Positions 1 to 9,704 of a DNA stretch of 64,000 bases are shown piece after piece (the stretch's first letter is position 1; every line of letters begins with the position of its first letter). The notes beneath the pieces were generated by a model. That model saw only the letters and a list, made by a program, of their open reading frames with translations, did no database searches and had not been told where the DNA came from. Made by a program: the position numbers and the translations under genes. Source of the DNA: Bacteroidota bacterium (GTDB lineage Bacteria > Bacteroidota > Bacteroidia > AKYH767-A > 2013-40CM-41-45); assembly GCA_016713765.1 (NCBI GenBank), contig JADJON010000001.1, positions 1,364,001-1,428,000 on the forward strand, read 5' to 3'.

Positions 1-1566
1 GCGAAGTGCGTCCGGCGCGTTCTTACGCAGGTAACGCAGCGATTCCGGATAACCCTCGAGGTTCTCGACGAGGCTCTTGGTGAGGTTGAATTCATTCTGG
101 CGGGCGTCCAGCTTACGACCCTCGGCCATGAGCGACTCATTCGCCTTTTTCAATTCTTCTTCGTAACGCGTCAGGTCGGCGCCGATCTGTACTTCGCGTT
201 CAAGCAGCGAATTCAACTCCTGTTCCCGGTTGTCTTTGTTGAGGCGGCTCTGGTCGGTATCGGAGCTGATGCGTCCGAGTTCCTGCTCTTTGTGGCTGGT
301 GTCGGAGCCCAGTCGTTCGATCTCCTTCTGAAGGGATTCTTTCCGCGCCTGGGTGACCGCGAGCGTTTTCTCCGTTTCATGCATCGCCGTCTGGATCGAC
401 TGCGATTCGGTGGTAAAGCGGTGGATGTCGCTCTTCATTTCGTCGTGGCGGGAACGCACGACGTCGAGCGCGGTTTTCATTTCCTGTAACTGTGCCTGAA
501 GCTGGTCAAGCAGGGATTCCTCCTGCAAACGATCGGTTTCCGACTGGCGGATCTGGTCCTGAGTCGTCTGCAGATTGGCGCGATCGGAAGAGATCTGCTG
601 CGTCAGGGTCTGCTCCTTGTCCTGGAGGTACTTCAGTTTTTCATTACTGACCTTCTTGTCGTTTTCCTGAGAGCGGATCGTGTCGACTTTCAGATTGAGT
701 TTCTTTTGTGACTCCGTCAGTTCCTTCTCGCGATCGAGTGCGAGCAGTTTCTTTTGCTGTAGTTCGGCTTCACTGGTATCCAGTTGGGTATCCAGCGCGA
801 CCTTTTGTTCCACCTGCTGGACTTCCTGCTGCTGCAGTTCGTCGAATGTCTGCTTGCTGCCGGACAAGGTGAAAACCGCCAGTTCGGTACTCAGTTCTTT
901 GTATTGTTCCTTGAGCCGGTAGTAACGCTCGGTTTTCTTTGATTGCGATTCGAGCGATTTCATGTTCCGCTCGATCTCGAACAACAGGTCGTTGACCCGG
1001 TTGAGGTCGCCTTCGGTATCCTCGAGTTTCTGGAAAGTCTGCTTCTTACGGATCTTGTACTTCGAGATGCCGGCAGCTTCCTCGAGGAGATTCTTGATCG
1101 CGTTATTCTTGTCGTTGAGGATCTCGTCGACCATCTTCAATTCGATGATGGCGTAGGAGTCCGAACCGATACCCGTGTCCAGGAAAAGTTCGGTAATATC
1201 CTTGAGACGACACGTAACCCCGTTGAGCAGGTATTCGCTTTCGCCTTCGCGGTAATAGCGGCGGGATATCGTGACGGTGGAATACTCCGTCGGGAGGATA
1301 TTCTTGGTGTTTTCAAATGTCAGGGAGACTTCGGCGACGTTCGCGGCTTTCCGGCTCTTGGTGCCGTTGAAAATGATGTTCTCCATCTTTTCAGAGCGCA
1401 GCATCCGCGTCTTCTGCTCGCCCAGTACCCAACGGATGGCATCCACCACGTTGGATTTGCCGCTACCGTTGGGACCTACGATCGAAGTGACCCCCTTGTC
1501 GAAGTGGATGGTCACCTTCTCGCCGAAACTCTTAAATCCCTTGATTTCTAGTGTTGTAAGACGCAT
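1..1566 (-). CDS. smc: Chromosome segregation protein SMC, N-terminal part (runs off the left edge)
   Basis: Reading the minus strand from the ATG at 1566 gives 522 codons with no stop before the window edge, so only the N-terminal part of a protein that is usually about 1170-1200 aa is present. It starts MRLTTLEIKGFKSFGEK, the canonical SMC opening. The Walker A motif GPNGSGKSN lies at residues 31-39, followed by VVDAIRWVLGEQ. After about residue 170 the sequence becomes a long coiled coil rich in Glu, Gln, Lys and Leu, as expected for the first SMC arm. SMC is the ATPase of the chromosome-condensing SMC-ScpAB complex. The hinge, second arm and Walker B are outside the window. It is divergently transcribed from the TonB receptor gene. 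Confidence 0.95.
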   Translation of the reverse strand, partial: MRLTTLEIKGFKSFGEKVTIHFDKGVTSIVGPNGSGKSNVVDAIRWVLGEQKTRMLRSEKMENIIFNGTKSRKAANVAEVSLTFENTKNILPTEYSTVTISRRYYREGESEYLLNGVTCRLKDITELFLDTGIGSDSYAIIELKMVDEILNDKNNAIKNLLEEAAGISKYKIRKKQTFQKLEDTEGDLNRVNDLLFEIERNMKSLESQSKKTERYYRLKEQYKELSTELAVFTLSGSKQTFDELQQQEVQQVEQKVALDTQLDTSEAELQQKKLLALDREKELTESQKKLNLKVDTIRSQENDKKVSNEKLKYLQDKEQTLTQQISSDRANLQTTQDQIRQSETDRLQEESLLDQLQAQLQEMKTALDVVRSRHDEMKSDIHRFTTESQSIQTAMHETEKTLAVTQARKESLQKEIERLGSDTSHKEQELGRISSDTDQSRLNKDNREQELNSLLEREVQIGADLTRYEEELKKANESLMAEGRKLDARQNEFNLTKSLVENLEGYPESLRYLRKNAPDALR

Positions 1567-1592
1567 AAAGTGTGTGTCGAGTCGTGAACTGG

Positions 1593-1600
1593 CAAAAATA
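1593..1600 (-). promoter_or_regulatory. Probable -7 element for smc
   Basis: The minus strand reads TATTTTTG here, matching the Bacteroidota -7 consensus TAnnTTTG, 27 bp upstream of the smc ATG. No good TTG -33 element was found at the usual spacing, so the call rests on the -7 box alone. Confidence 0.4.
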
Positions 1601-1838
1601 AGCCATTTGATGGGGCTTCAGAAGGATTTGTTAATAACTCTTGACCCTGTGATGACGGGGTAATTCATGTGCAGTAAATAAGCTGACGAGCGGTTGACAG
1701 AATTCGAAAAACGTCGCCTTTTCTTTGGGTGGAAGAAAGTGAGTGGCTTTAACAATTACACGGAAGTATTTTCTGCCGGAATAATTGCTAACCCACTCAG
1801 CATGAAGGTCGTCATCGAATGTCGGAAAAATGCGTTGT

Positions 1839-1870
1839 TTTTGGTTTTAACTATTCAATTCATACATTTA
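1839..1870 (+). promoter_or_regulatory. Promoter of the TonB receptor/PorV operon
   Basis: TTTGG at 1839-1843 (TTG at 1841-1843) is followed after exactly 19 bp by TACATTTA at 1863-1870. This matches the Bacteroidota promoter form TTG-N19-TAnnTTTG except for the last base. The start codon of the receptor gene is at 1911, giving a leader of roughly 35 nt. Nothing else is recognisable in the rest of the 1567-1910 intergenic stretch. Confidence 0.6.
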
Positions 1871-1910
1871 CCGCCCACGAAAATTAACTACCTGCTAACA
1901 AATCCATCCT

Positions 1911-4900
1911 ATGGGACGAAAGCTATACGTACTCCTTCTATTGCTCCTTTGCCTCTGCGGCGTCAGCTATGCGCAGACCGGAGAGATCCGTGGTCGTGTC
2001 ACGGAAAAAGGCGGAGCCGAAGGAGTTCCGTTCGCCAGCGTGGCTGCCATGCTCAACGGTGTTCAGGTCCAGGCGACACTGACGGATTTTGACGGTAACT
2101 ATGTCATCAAGCCGTTGAACCCTGCGAAGTACGATGTCAAGGTGACCTGTGTCGGTTACACGGCCAAAGAAACGCGAGGCGTTCTCGTCACGACCGATAA
2201 GGCCGCTTTCGTTTCTTTTGAAATGACGAAGGGTGTGGAGTTGAAAGCAGTTGAGATCACGGAATATACCGTTCCGCTGATTGATAAGGGTTCGCCTTCG
2301 ACCAAGAAGACCGTTACCTATGAAGAAATTCAGGCGGCTCCGACACGCGACGTCAACTCGCTTGCCTCTACAACCGCCGGTGTTTACCAGAAAGACGAAG
2401 GCGGCGGACTGAATATCCGCGGGGCGCGTGAAGATGCAACGACCTACTTCGTAGACGGTGTGCGCGTTCGTGGCGGTACCGGTCTTCCCCAGCGTGGTAT
2501 CGAACAGATCACGGTAACAACCGGAGGACTGGAAGCCCAATACGGTGACGTTACCGGTGGTGTGATCGCCATTACTACCCGCGGTGCTTCGCCATTTTAC
2601 AACGGAGGGGTGGAGTTTCAAACCTCCGAATTCCTCGACGCTTATGGCTATCGCCTTGCCACCGGTTCGGTATCAGGACCGATTTATACCAAGCGCGACT
2701 CAGCAGGCAAGAAGTTCGGACAACCGTTGGCTGGTTTCTTCCTGGCGGCCGAATATCAGTATGACAAGGATCCTGACCCTTCAGCCATTCCAATTTATAA
2801 AGTTAAAGACGATATTCTTGAGAGTGCTAAATCCAGCCCCTTGGTGCGCGACCCCAGTGGTTTTACCTACATCCACCGGTCACACTATTGGACCTATGAT
2901 AGTCTGGATAAAGTGAAAGCACGACCGAATGTTGCGGCGGACGCCTATCGATTCAATGGACGTTTGGACCTTCAGCCGGTAAAGAATGTAACAGTTGCAT
3001 TTGGTGGATCCCTGGAGCGTTCAAAGAGTCGGGATTTTATTGACATTTATTCACTCATGGATTATGATAATAATCCACAAACCATCAACACGAATTGGCG
3101 GGCTTGGGGACGCATCACCCAGCGATTTGTATCGGAAGGTAAAGAAGGCGCTTCTTCGGCATTGAAGAGTGCGTATTATTCAATTCAGGCTGATTACTCC
3201 CGGAATATGCAAACCAGTCAGGACTATCGCCTGAAGGATGATCTTTTCCGCTACGGTCATGTTGGGAAGTTTACCACCTACAGTGTTCCTTTTTACCAGG
3301 GAGAGGCGATTACAAGACCGGGCTTGTCTGATAGTCTGGTTTTCACCCAGATTGCCAATTTCGACACCCTATACGATTTTGTACCCGGAGATGCGAATCC
3401 TGAAATCTCGGCCTATACATCCCAATATTATGATATAACAGATCCGCTTGGCACTTCAGGTTACCAGGACTCATATGGAACACTGCTGCTTCGTGGCGCC
3501 CTGGTAAACGGCGACAATCGGAATCCGCTGACTGTTTATGGCCTCTGGGGTACCACTGGTCGACTTCGCAATTTCTATGGAGAAACTGATAATTCCCAAT
3601 TCCGTCTGACTGCACGAGGATCGGTGGATATTAATAATCACAATATTATTTTGGGAATGGAGTATGAGCAGCGTACGGACAGAGGTTGGTCGGTTAACCC
3701 CAGCAACTTGTGGTCGCTCATGCGCCAACTTTCCAATAGCCGTCTTACCGGATTTGACACAACAACTGCTGTTATCACGTCCACAACATCGGGCGGTACT
3801 CCAATTACCTTTATTACTTATCCGAACGCTAACTATAGCCCAACTACCAATCTGGATGGACAAGTCGCTCCTGGTTTTTTTGAAAAGGTTCGGGATCACC
3901 TGGGAATAGCTTATACGGATACCATTCAAATTGACGCCCTTGACCCTTCCCAGTTATCGCTGGACCTTTTCAGTCCGGATGAGTTGCTTGATTTCGGATT
4001 CGTCAACTACTATGGCTATACGTATACCGGTGAAAAACTCACCGGGCAGCCTGCGTATGAAGATTACTTTATCAAGAAAGACAGCAAGAACAACTACCTG
4101 CGCGAGGTCGATGCATTCCGGCCGAATTATGTTGCCGGTTACATCCAAGATCGATTCACGTTTAAGGATATTACTTTCAACGTTGGTTTGCGTGTGGATC
4201 GTTTCGATGCAAACCAAAAGGTGCTTCGGGATAAGTATCTGCTGTACCCGACTTACACGGCCGGTGACCCGGCGGTGCTGGATAAAATCCCCAATGCGGT
4301 TATCCCCAGCAATATCGGGTCCGACTTTGCAGTGTACGTAAACAACATTCAGAATCCAACAGCTATTGTCGGTTTTCGTGATGGTGACCAATGGTATAAT
4401 GCCGAAGGGACTCCGATAACCGATCTTTCTCCCTTGCTTGATAATGGAACCGGAGGAAGCGGAATTCAGCCTTTCGTCAAGAACTATTCTGACGTACAAC
4501 AAAGCATTTTCCGACCTGAAGTGTTTACTGACTATTCTCCTCAGATTAACCTAATGCCGCGTATCGCGTTTTCATTCCCGATTTCAGACGAGGCGATTCT
4601 GCGTGCGCATTACGATGTATTGACGCAGCGACCCCAGAATAGTGCGCTTCTTCGCTTGAATCCGGGTAGTTATGGCTCACTGGCACGCGGTATTTCCGGT
4701 ACTATCTCCAATCCGGATCTGAAACCGGAGCGTACAGTCGAGTACGAAGTGACCTTCGAGCAACGATTAAGCAGAAGCTCTGCACTCTCCATCGCCGCCT
4801 TCTATCGTGAATTGCGTGATCAGATCCAGATCATCAACGTTCAGTACGCTTACCCGATCACGTATTCGACCTACGGCAACATCGACTTTGGAACGGTCAA

Positions 4901-5633
4901 AGGCCTTTCCTTCGCGTATGACCTGCGCCGTACGAATAACGTCCGCATGAACTTCAGCTACACCCTGCAGTTCGCGGATGGTACCGGATCAAGCCCCTTC
5001 ACTTCCGCCGGCGTGTTAGCACAGCAGGGACAGACCAACCTGCGTCAGCCCCAACCTTTGAGCTTCGATCAACGCCATACCTTCGTCGCGACCTTTGACT
5101 ACCACTATGGACGAGGAAAAGATTACAATGGTCCGGTGATGTGGGGACGTCAGGTGCTTGCCGAAGCTGGGCTGAACCTGATCCTGCGTGCAGGTTCCGG
5201 TACTCCTTATTCACGTCAGTCCAACATCACGCCGACGGCTGATTTCACCTCAACAGCCAACTCCCGTTCCGTGCTGACCGGCTCAATCAACGGATCCCGT
5301 TTGCCCTGGCAGTTCCGTATTGACGCCCGTGTAGATAAGAACTTCGAGATCAAGATGGGTAAGAAGCAGGATGGGGAAGCCCGCAATCCGGTAGCCGCCA
5401 ACATCTATTTACTCGTACAGAACGTGCTCGATGCACAGAATATCCTGGGCGTTTACGCCGCTACCGGCGATCCCGCCGACGATGGTTATCTCAGCTCACC
5501 CGGCGCGCAAGCCTTCATCGACTCAAAAGTCAACCCGCAGTCCTATATCGACTTGTATGAGATTGCCCAGAACAACCCGGGGAATTATCAGTTACCACGT
5601 CGTATCCGCCTGGGTCTTCAGTTGAACTTCTGA
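1911..5633 (+). CDS. TonB-dependent outer-membrane receptor with N-terminal carboxypeptidase-regulatory-like domain
   Basis: The 1240-aa protein has a clear signal peptide (residues 1-21, ending VSYA before Q). It continues with a carboxypeptidase-regulatory-like beta-sandwich at about 24-112 (GRVTEKGG, then DFDGNYVIKPL), a plug domain at about 125-225 (LNIRGAREDATTYFVDGVRV, then GDVTGGVIAITTRG), and a long region of alternating aromatic and polar strands ending in a C-terminal Phe. That is the SusC/TonB-type barrel layout of Bacteroidota. It would import a large substrate using TonB energy, but no SusD partner is next to it and the substrate cannot be read from the sequence. It heads a three-gene operon: 40 bp separate it from the 1330-aa exported protein and a PorV-like gene follows, so it may instead work with that exoprotein at the surface. 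Confidence 0.9.
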   Translation: MGRKLYVLLLLLLCLCGVSYAQTGEIRGRVTEKGGAEGVPFASVAAMLNGVQVQATLTDFDGNYVIKPLNPAKYDVKVTCVGYTAKETRGVLVTTDKAAFVSFEMTKGVELKAVEITEYTVPLIDKGSPSTKKTVTYEEIQAAPTRDVNSLASTTAGVYQKDEGGGLNIRGAREDATTYFVDGVRVRGGTGLPQRGIEQITVTTGGLEAQYGDVTGGVIAITTRGASPFYNGGVEFQTSEFLDAYGYRLATGSVSGPIYTKRDSAGKKFGQPLAGFFLAAEYQYDKDPDPSAIPIYKVKDDILESAKSSPLVRDPSGFTYIHRSHYWTYDSLDKVKARPNVAADAYRFNGRLDLQPVKNVTVAFGGSLERSKSRDFIDIYSLMDYDNNPQTINTNWRAWGRITQRFVSEGKEGASSALKSAYYSIQADYSRNMQTSQDYRLKDDLFRYGHVGKFTTYSVPFYQGEAITRPGLSDSLVFTQIANFDTLYDFVPGDANPEISAYTSQYYDITDPLGTSGYQDSYGTLLLRGALVNGDNRNPLTVYGLWGTTGRLRNFYGETDNSQFRLTARGSVDINNHNIILGMEYEQRTDRGWSVNPSNLWSLMRQLSNSRLTGFDTTTAVITSTTSGGTPITFITYPNANYSPTTNLDGQVAPGFFEKVRDHLGIAYTDTIQIDALDPSQLSLDLFSPDELLDFGFVNYYGYTYTGEKLTGQPAYEDYFIKKDSKNNYLREVDAFRPNYVAGYIQDRFTFKDITFNVGLRVDRFDANQKVLRDKYLLYPTYTAGDPAVLDKIPNAVIPSNIGSDFAVYVNNIQNPTAIVGFRDGDQWYNAEGTPITDLSPLLDNGTGGSGIQPFVKNYSDVQQSIFRPEVFTDYSPQINLMPRIAFSFPISDEAILRAHYDVLTQRPQNSALLRLNPGSYGSLARGISGTISNPDLKPERTVEYEVTFEQRLSRSSALSIAAFYRELRDQIQIINVQYAYPITYSTYGNIDFGTVKGLSFAYDLRRTNNVRMNFSYTLQFADGTGSSPFTSAGVLAQQGQTNLRQPQPLSFDQRHTFVATFDYHYGRGKDYNGPVMWGRQVLAEAGLNLILRAGSGTPYSRQSNITPTADFTSTANSRSVLTGSINGSRLPWQFRIDARVDKNFEIKMGKKQDGEARNPVAANIYLLVQNVLDAQNILGVYAATGDPADDGYLSSPGAQAFIDSKVNPQSYIDLYEIAQNNPGNYQLPRRIRLGLQLNF

Positions 5634-5673
5634 TCATAATTATTCCATTCGTTAACAATCCATCCGCGATAGC

Positions 5674-8600
5674 ATGATGAACAAGTTTGTCAAAACCACG
5701 CTCATTCTCCTGGCTGTAGCTTTCAGCGCACAGGCCCGGCAGAATGTTGGTCAGACGAGCACGAGCAACGGGAGTGGGGGATCGGGTTCCGGCCGGATCT
5801 TCGCCGGCTGTACCCCGTCCAAGTCCCGTGCAGACCTCGATATCAACAACGTCCGTACGCCCATCTGGATCAACGGCGATATGTGGTGGGACCTCGTCGG
5901 TAATGCCGAGTACGAAGTGCCGAAAGGTTCAGGAAAGAACTCCCTGTTCGCCGGTGCCATCTGGATCGGTGGTAAAGACGCGGCCGGTAACCTGAAGGTT
6001 GCGGCCCAAACCTACCGTCAGTCGGGATCGGACTTCTGGCCAGGACCAGTGGATAAAAGAGATGCCACAACCACAGCCGACGTATGCTCTCAGTACGATA
6101 AACACTGGAAGCTCAGCAAAGCGGAAGTGAAGGATTTCAAAGATTACTATGACCTCAACGGGACAGCATCCGGTTACCCGGTCTCGGAAATGATCAAGAC
6201 TTGGCCCGGAAATGGCGATGTTTCCAAGGGGCAAGATCAATATTTAGCACCATTCGTGGACCGCGATAACGATGGATTCTATAACTGGGAGGCCGGTGAT
6301 TACCCAAAGTATGATTATTCCTCAACACCGGATTGCTCGGATCGAAACGTGCTATTGGGCGATCAGACCATCTGGTGGGTGTTCAACGATGTGGGAAATA
6401 TCCATACCGAAACTGAATCACAATATGCTGTTGGGCTTGAGATCCGCGGGCAGGCATTCGCCTTTTCTACGACGAACGAGATCAACAACATGACCTTCTA
6501 TCGTTACCAGATCATTAACCGGTCTTCCTCCTCACTGAACGAAACATATTTCGGCGCGTGGGTGGATCCGGATCTGGGCAACTATGTGGACGACTACGTC
6601 GGTTGTGACGTCACCCGTGGTTTCGGTTATTGCTACAACGGCGACGCGGACGACGACGGTGCGTTGGGTTATGGTGCCAATCCTCCCGCGATCGGTATGG
6701 ACTTCTTCGAAGGTCCGGTGGCGGATCCAACAGACGGTATTGACAACGACCGCGACTCCCTGATCGATGCTGCAGACACCAATCAGATCGGCGGTGAGCA
6801 GATCATCATGTCGAAGTTCGTTTATTATAACAACGATAACTCTAACATTGGTAACCCCAATAATGCTCAACAATACTATAACTACCTGCGTGGTATTTGG
6901 AAAGACGGGTCACTCTTAGTTTACGGCGGGAATGGTTACCAGACTCCCGGTGCCGATACCTGTGACTTCATGTTTCCTGGGGATACGGATCCTAACGGCT
7001 GGGGTACCAACGGAACACCGCTGAGTCAGTTGTTCCCCTGGTCGGAAACCGAACCGACTCCGGGCGGTACACCGAACCAGCCGGATGACCGTCGTTTCCT
7101 CCAGTCTGCCGGTGCATTCACCCTGCAACCGGGTGCCGTCAATTACATTACTACTGGTGCTGTTTGGGCCCGTGCTTCTTCCGGCGGTCCCCTGGCATCC
7201 GTGAAACTCCTGCGCATCACCGACAACACCGCTCAGGACCTGTTCAACAACTGCTTTAAAGTACTCGATGGTCCGGATGCGCCGAATCTGGTTATTCGCG
7301 AATTGGACAAGGAAGTCATTTTCTCGCTTGTCAATCCTACCTCCTCCAATAACTACCGGGAGCTGTACGCGGAAATTGACAAGAAAGCCATTGACAATGG
7401 ATTCCCGGGATCACAGTTCACCTTCGAAGGCTATAAAGTCTATCAATTGAAGGATGCATCGGTCTCCGTAACGGATCTTGCCGATGCGGACAAAGCCCGT
7501 TTGGTATTCCAGTGCGATATTAAGAATGGTGTTGGCAGAATTGTGAATCAGTATCTGCAGGCGGAAACTACCACCTTCCTTCCGGTTGTTGAGGTCGAAG
7601 GCGTTGATGAAGGGTTGAAGCATTCCTTCCGCCTGACTACGGATGCGTTTGCCACCGGTGATCCGAACATGGTCAATCATAAGACGTACTACTTCATGGC
7701 GATTGCCTACGGCTATAACAAGGACCAGGAAGTATTCGATCCTTACGAAAGCGCACTCGGTAAGCCCTATCTCCAGGGACGTCGTGGCGCTGATGGTGGT
7801 CCGGTGAAGGTATTCACGGCTATTCCACATATTCCAGCCCCGGAGGCACAAGGGCTTGTGCTCAATACCTCCTATGGCGACGGACCGGAAATCCAACGGA
7901 TCAATGGCGTCGGTAACGGTTACAATCTTTTATCGGACCGCTTGACCATGGATCTTCGTCAGGATCAGATCGATAATATCATTTTCAACTCATCTAACCC
8001 GCAAGTTTCCATCCCCTCACCGATTTATCAACGTGCTCGTGGTCCGGTTGATATTCGAATTTATGATCCGGTTAAGGTAGCTCCTGGCGAGTATGTGCTA
8101 TTCCTTCAGGATACAGTAACTGCGAGTGGCAAATGGAAACTTCGCAACGTGTCGACCGGCGAGGAAGTGGAATCTGAGAAAACCTTGGAGTTCCCCTATG
8201 ACCAATTATTCCCGGATTACGGCTTCTATATTAGTATGAACCAGGTGAAGTCGCCGGGTGAAGCACCGTCCGATGGCAATGGATTCGCAGAAGGGACGAT
8301 AAGCTACTCGGATGCCAATAGCCGTTGGTTATCATTCGCACAGGACATCGATAATTTCACGGCATTGAACTGGATTCGCGCCGGAAATACCGATGGCGTG
8401 GATCTGACTTCACAGGGTGAGTTCATCGATGGTGCCGGTTTCTTTGAAAAAGTACTCAACGGCTCCTGGGCTCCTTATCGTTTGACGAATACGGACGTTT
8501 CCGGCGGTGCGATCGCTCCGGCTCCCGGATACAGCACCAGTGCTGCGCGTAACCAGGCACAACTGAAGTATCTGCCGGGCGTTGACATCGTCTTCACTCC

Positions 8601-9666
8601 GGACAAGAGCAAGTGGAGCCGTTGCGTGGTATTCGAAATGCAGGGCGACCGCAATAAATCGGAAGGCCGTCAGTACAAGAACCTGATTCGCAAGCATCCT
8701 TCGCTCAATCTCGATGGAACCTACAGCACGACCGATTCCGGTTTCTCCTGGTTCCCCGGTTATGCCATCAATGTGGAAACCGGCGAGCGGTTGAATATCG
8801 CCTTCGGAGAAGATTCCTACCTCAATCCGGATAGCGGATATGCCGGCCAGACGGGCGCGGACATGAAGTTCAATCCGACGACCACCCTGGTCAACGACAG
8901 CCTGGAAGTCATCGCCGGTGGCCGTCACGTAGTGTATGTCTTCGGCCATACCGATGTGGAACTGCCGGACGGTGTTACCGGTAACGACTCGATTTACAAG
9001 AGTCCGGCCTATGATGGTTGCCAGTACATCTATGATCTGCTGTGGCCGATCACGACGCAGCCGCTGGCTACTCCGGGTCGTCCCTTCCCGAAGGCCTGGG
9101 CCGATTGCCAGTGGGTGGGCATCCCGATGGCTGCGCCGGGCACTACCTGGCTCGCCAATACGGCAAAAATCAGACTTCGTGTTGCACGTCCTTACCGTCA
9201 GGTTGAGTTTGATTCTAATGTCACTGAAAACAATTTCTTCCCTTACTACAAATTCAATACGAACGATTTGGTCAGTAAGGTGAATCAAAATGATGTTGCC
9301 AAGAATGCTCTGGATTTGGTGAGTGTAGTGCCAAACCCCTATTATGCATACTCCATGTACGAAAAGAATCAGTTGGATAATCGAATTAAGATCACCAACC
9401 TGCCTTCTCGCTGTACCATTTCGATCTTCACCCCGTCGGGTACCCTCGTCCGGAAATTTAACCGCAATGTTTCTGCGGATAATACATCCGGTGCTGTCTA
9501 TCCCAATCTGAACCTTGATACATCGCTGGAGTGGGATCTCAAGAACACGAAAGGAATACCTGTTGCGAGCGGTATGTACATCATTCATGTTGATGCACCT
9601 GGAATTGGAGAACGTACAGTGAAATGGTTCGGCGTAATGCGCCCGCTTGATCTTGATACCTTCTGA
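5674..9666 (+). CDS. Large exported protein with T9SS-like C-terminal domain, function unknown
   Basis: The 1330-aa product has a signal peptide (about residues 1-21, ending FSAQA). An N-terminal region carries the motifs FAGAIWIGGKDAAGNLK and DFWPGPVD, which I associate from memory with large secreted Bacteroidota proteins. Two Asp-rich calcium-binding-like stretches follow (DRDNDGFYNWEAGDYP, then DGIDNDRDSLIDAADTNQ). The C-terminal 110 residues contain VVPNPYYAYS, a beta-sandwich-like stretch and GIPVASGMYIIHVD, which resembles a T9SS sorting or FlgD-like Ig domain. However, the tail continues to LDLDTF and does not end in the usual basic residue. There are no catalytic motifs I recognise. 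Its position between a TonB receptor and a PorV-family protein, with gaps of about 40 bp, suggests export through the T9SS and action at the cell surface. Confidence 0.8.
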   Translation: MMNKFVKTTLILLAVAFSAQARQNVGQTSTSNGSGGSGSGRIFAGCTPSKSRADLDINNVRTPIWINGDMWWDLVGNAEYEVPKGSGKNSLFAGAIWIGGKDAAGNLKVAAQTYRQSGSDFWPGPVDKRDATTTADVCSQYDKHWKLSKAEVKDFKDYYDLNGTASGYPVSEMIKTWPGNGDVSKGQDQYLAPFVDRDNDGFYNWEAGDYPKYDYSSTPDCSDRNVLLGDQTIWWVFNDVGNIHTETESQYAVGLEIRGQAFAFSTTNEINNMTFYRYQIINRSSSSLNETYFGAWVDPDLGNYVDDYVGCDVTRGFGYCYNGDADDDGALGYGANPPAIGMDFFEGPVADPTDGIDNDRDSLIDAADTNQIGGEQIIMSKFVYYNNDNSNIGNPNNAQQYYNYLRGIWKDGSLLVYGGNGYQTPGADTCDFMFPGDTDPNGWGTNGTPLSQLFPWSETEPTPGGTPNQPDDRRFLQSAGAFTLQPGAVNYITTGAVWARASSGGPLASVKLLRITDNTAQDLFNNCFKVLDGPDAPNLVIRELDKEVIFSLVNPTSSNNYRELYAEIDKKAIDNGFPGSQFTFEGYKVYQLKDASVSVTDLADADKARLVFQCDIKNGVGRIVNQYLQAETTTFLPVVEVEGVDEGLKHSFRLTTDAFATGDPNMVNHKTYYFMAIAYGYNKDQEVFDPYESALGKPYLQGRRGADGGPVKVFTAIPHIPAPEAQGLVLNTSYGDGPEIQRINGVGNGYNLLSDRLTMDLRQDQIDNIIFNSSNPQVSIPSPIYQRARGPVDIRIYDPVKVAPGEYVLFLQDTVTASGKWKLRNVSTGEEVESEKTLEFPYDQLFPDYGFYISMNQVKSPGEAPSDGNGFAEGTISYSDANSRWLSFAQDIDNFTALNWIRAGNTDGVDLTSQGEFIDGAGFFEKVLNGSWAPYRLTNTDVSGGAIAPAPGYSTSAARNQAQLKYLPGVDIVFTPDKSKWSRCVVFEMQGDRNKSEGRQYKNLIRKHPSLNLDGTYSTTDSGFSWFPGYAINVETGERLNIAFGEDSYLNPDSGYAGQTGADMKFNPTTTLVNDSLEVIAGGRHVVYVFGHTDVELPDGVTGNDSIYKSPAYDGCQYIYDLLWPITTQPLATPGRPFPKAWADCQWVGIPMAAPGTTWLANTAKIRLRVARPYRQVEFDSNVTENNFFPYYKFNTNDLVSKVNQNDVAKNALDLVSVVPNPYYAYSMYEKNQLDNRIKITNLPSRCTISIFTPSGTLVRKFNRNVSADNTSGAVYPNLNLDTSLEWDLKNTKGIPVASGMYIIHVDAPGIGERTVKWFGVMRPLDLDTF

Positions 9667-9704
9667 CCCCACTTCACACGCACCGACACAGAAAAACACG
9701 CACT

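Noticed and set aside
8410..9699. A 429-codon open frame on the minus strand opposite the 1330-aa exported protein
   Set aside because: The plus-strand frame has a signal peptide, family motifs and operon context; the minus frame has no recognisable motif and is a codon-bias shadow.
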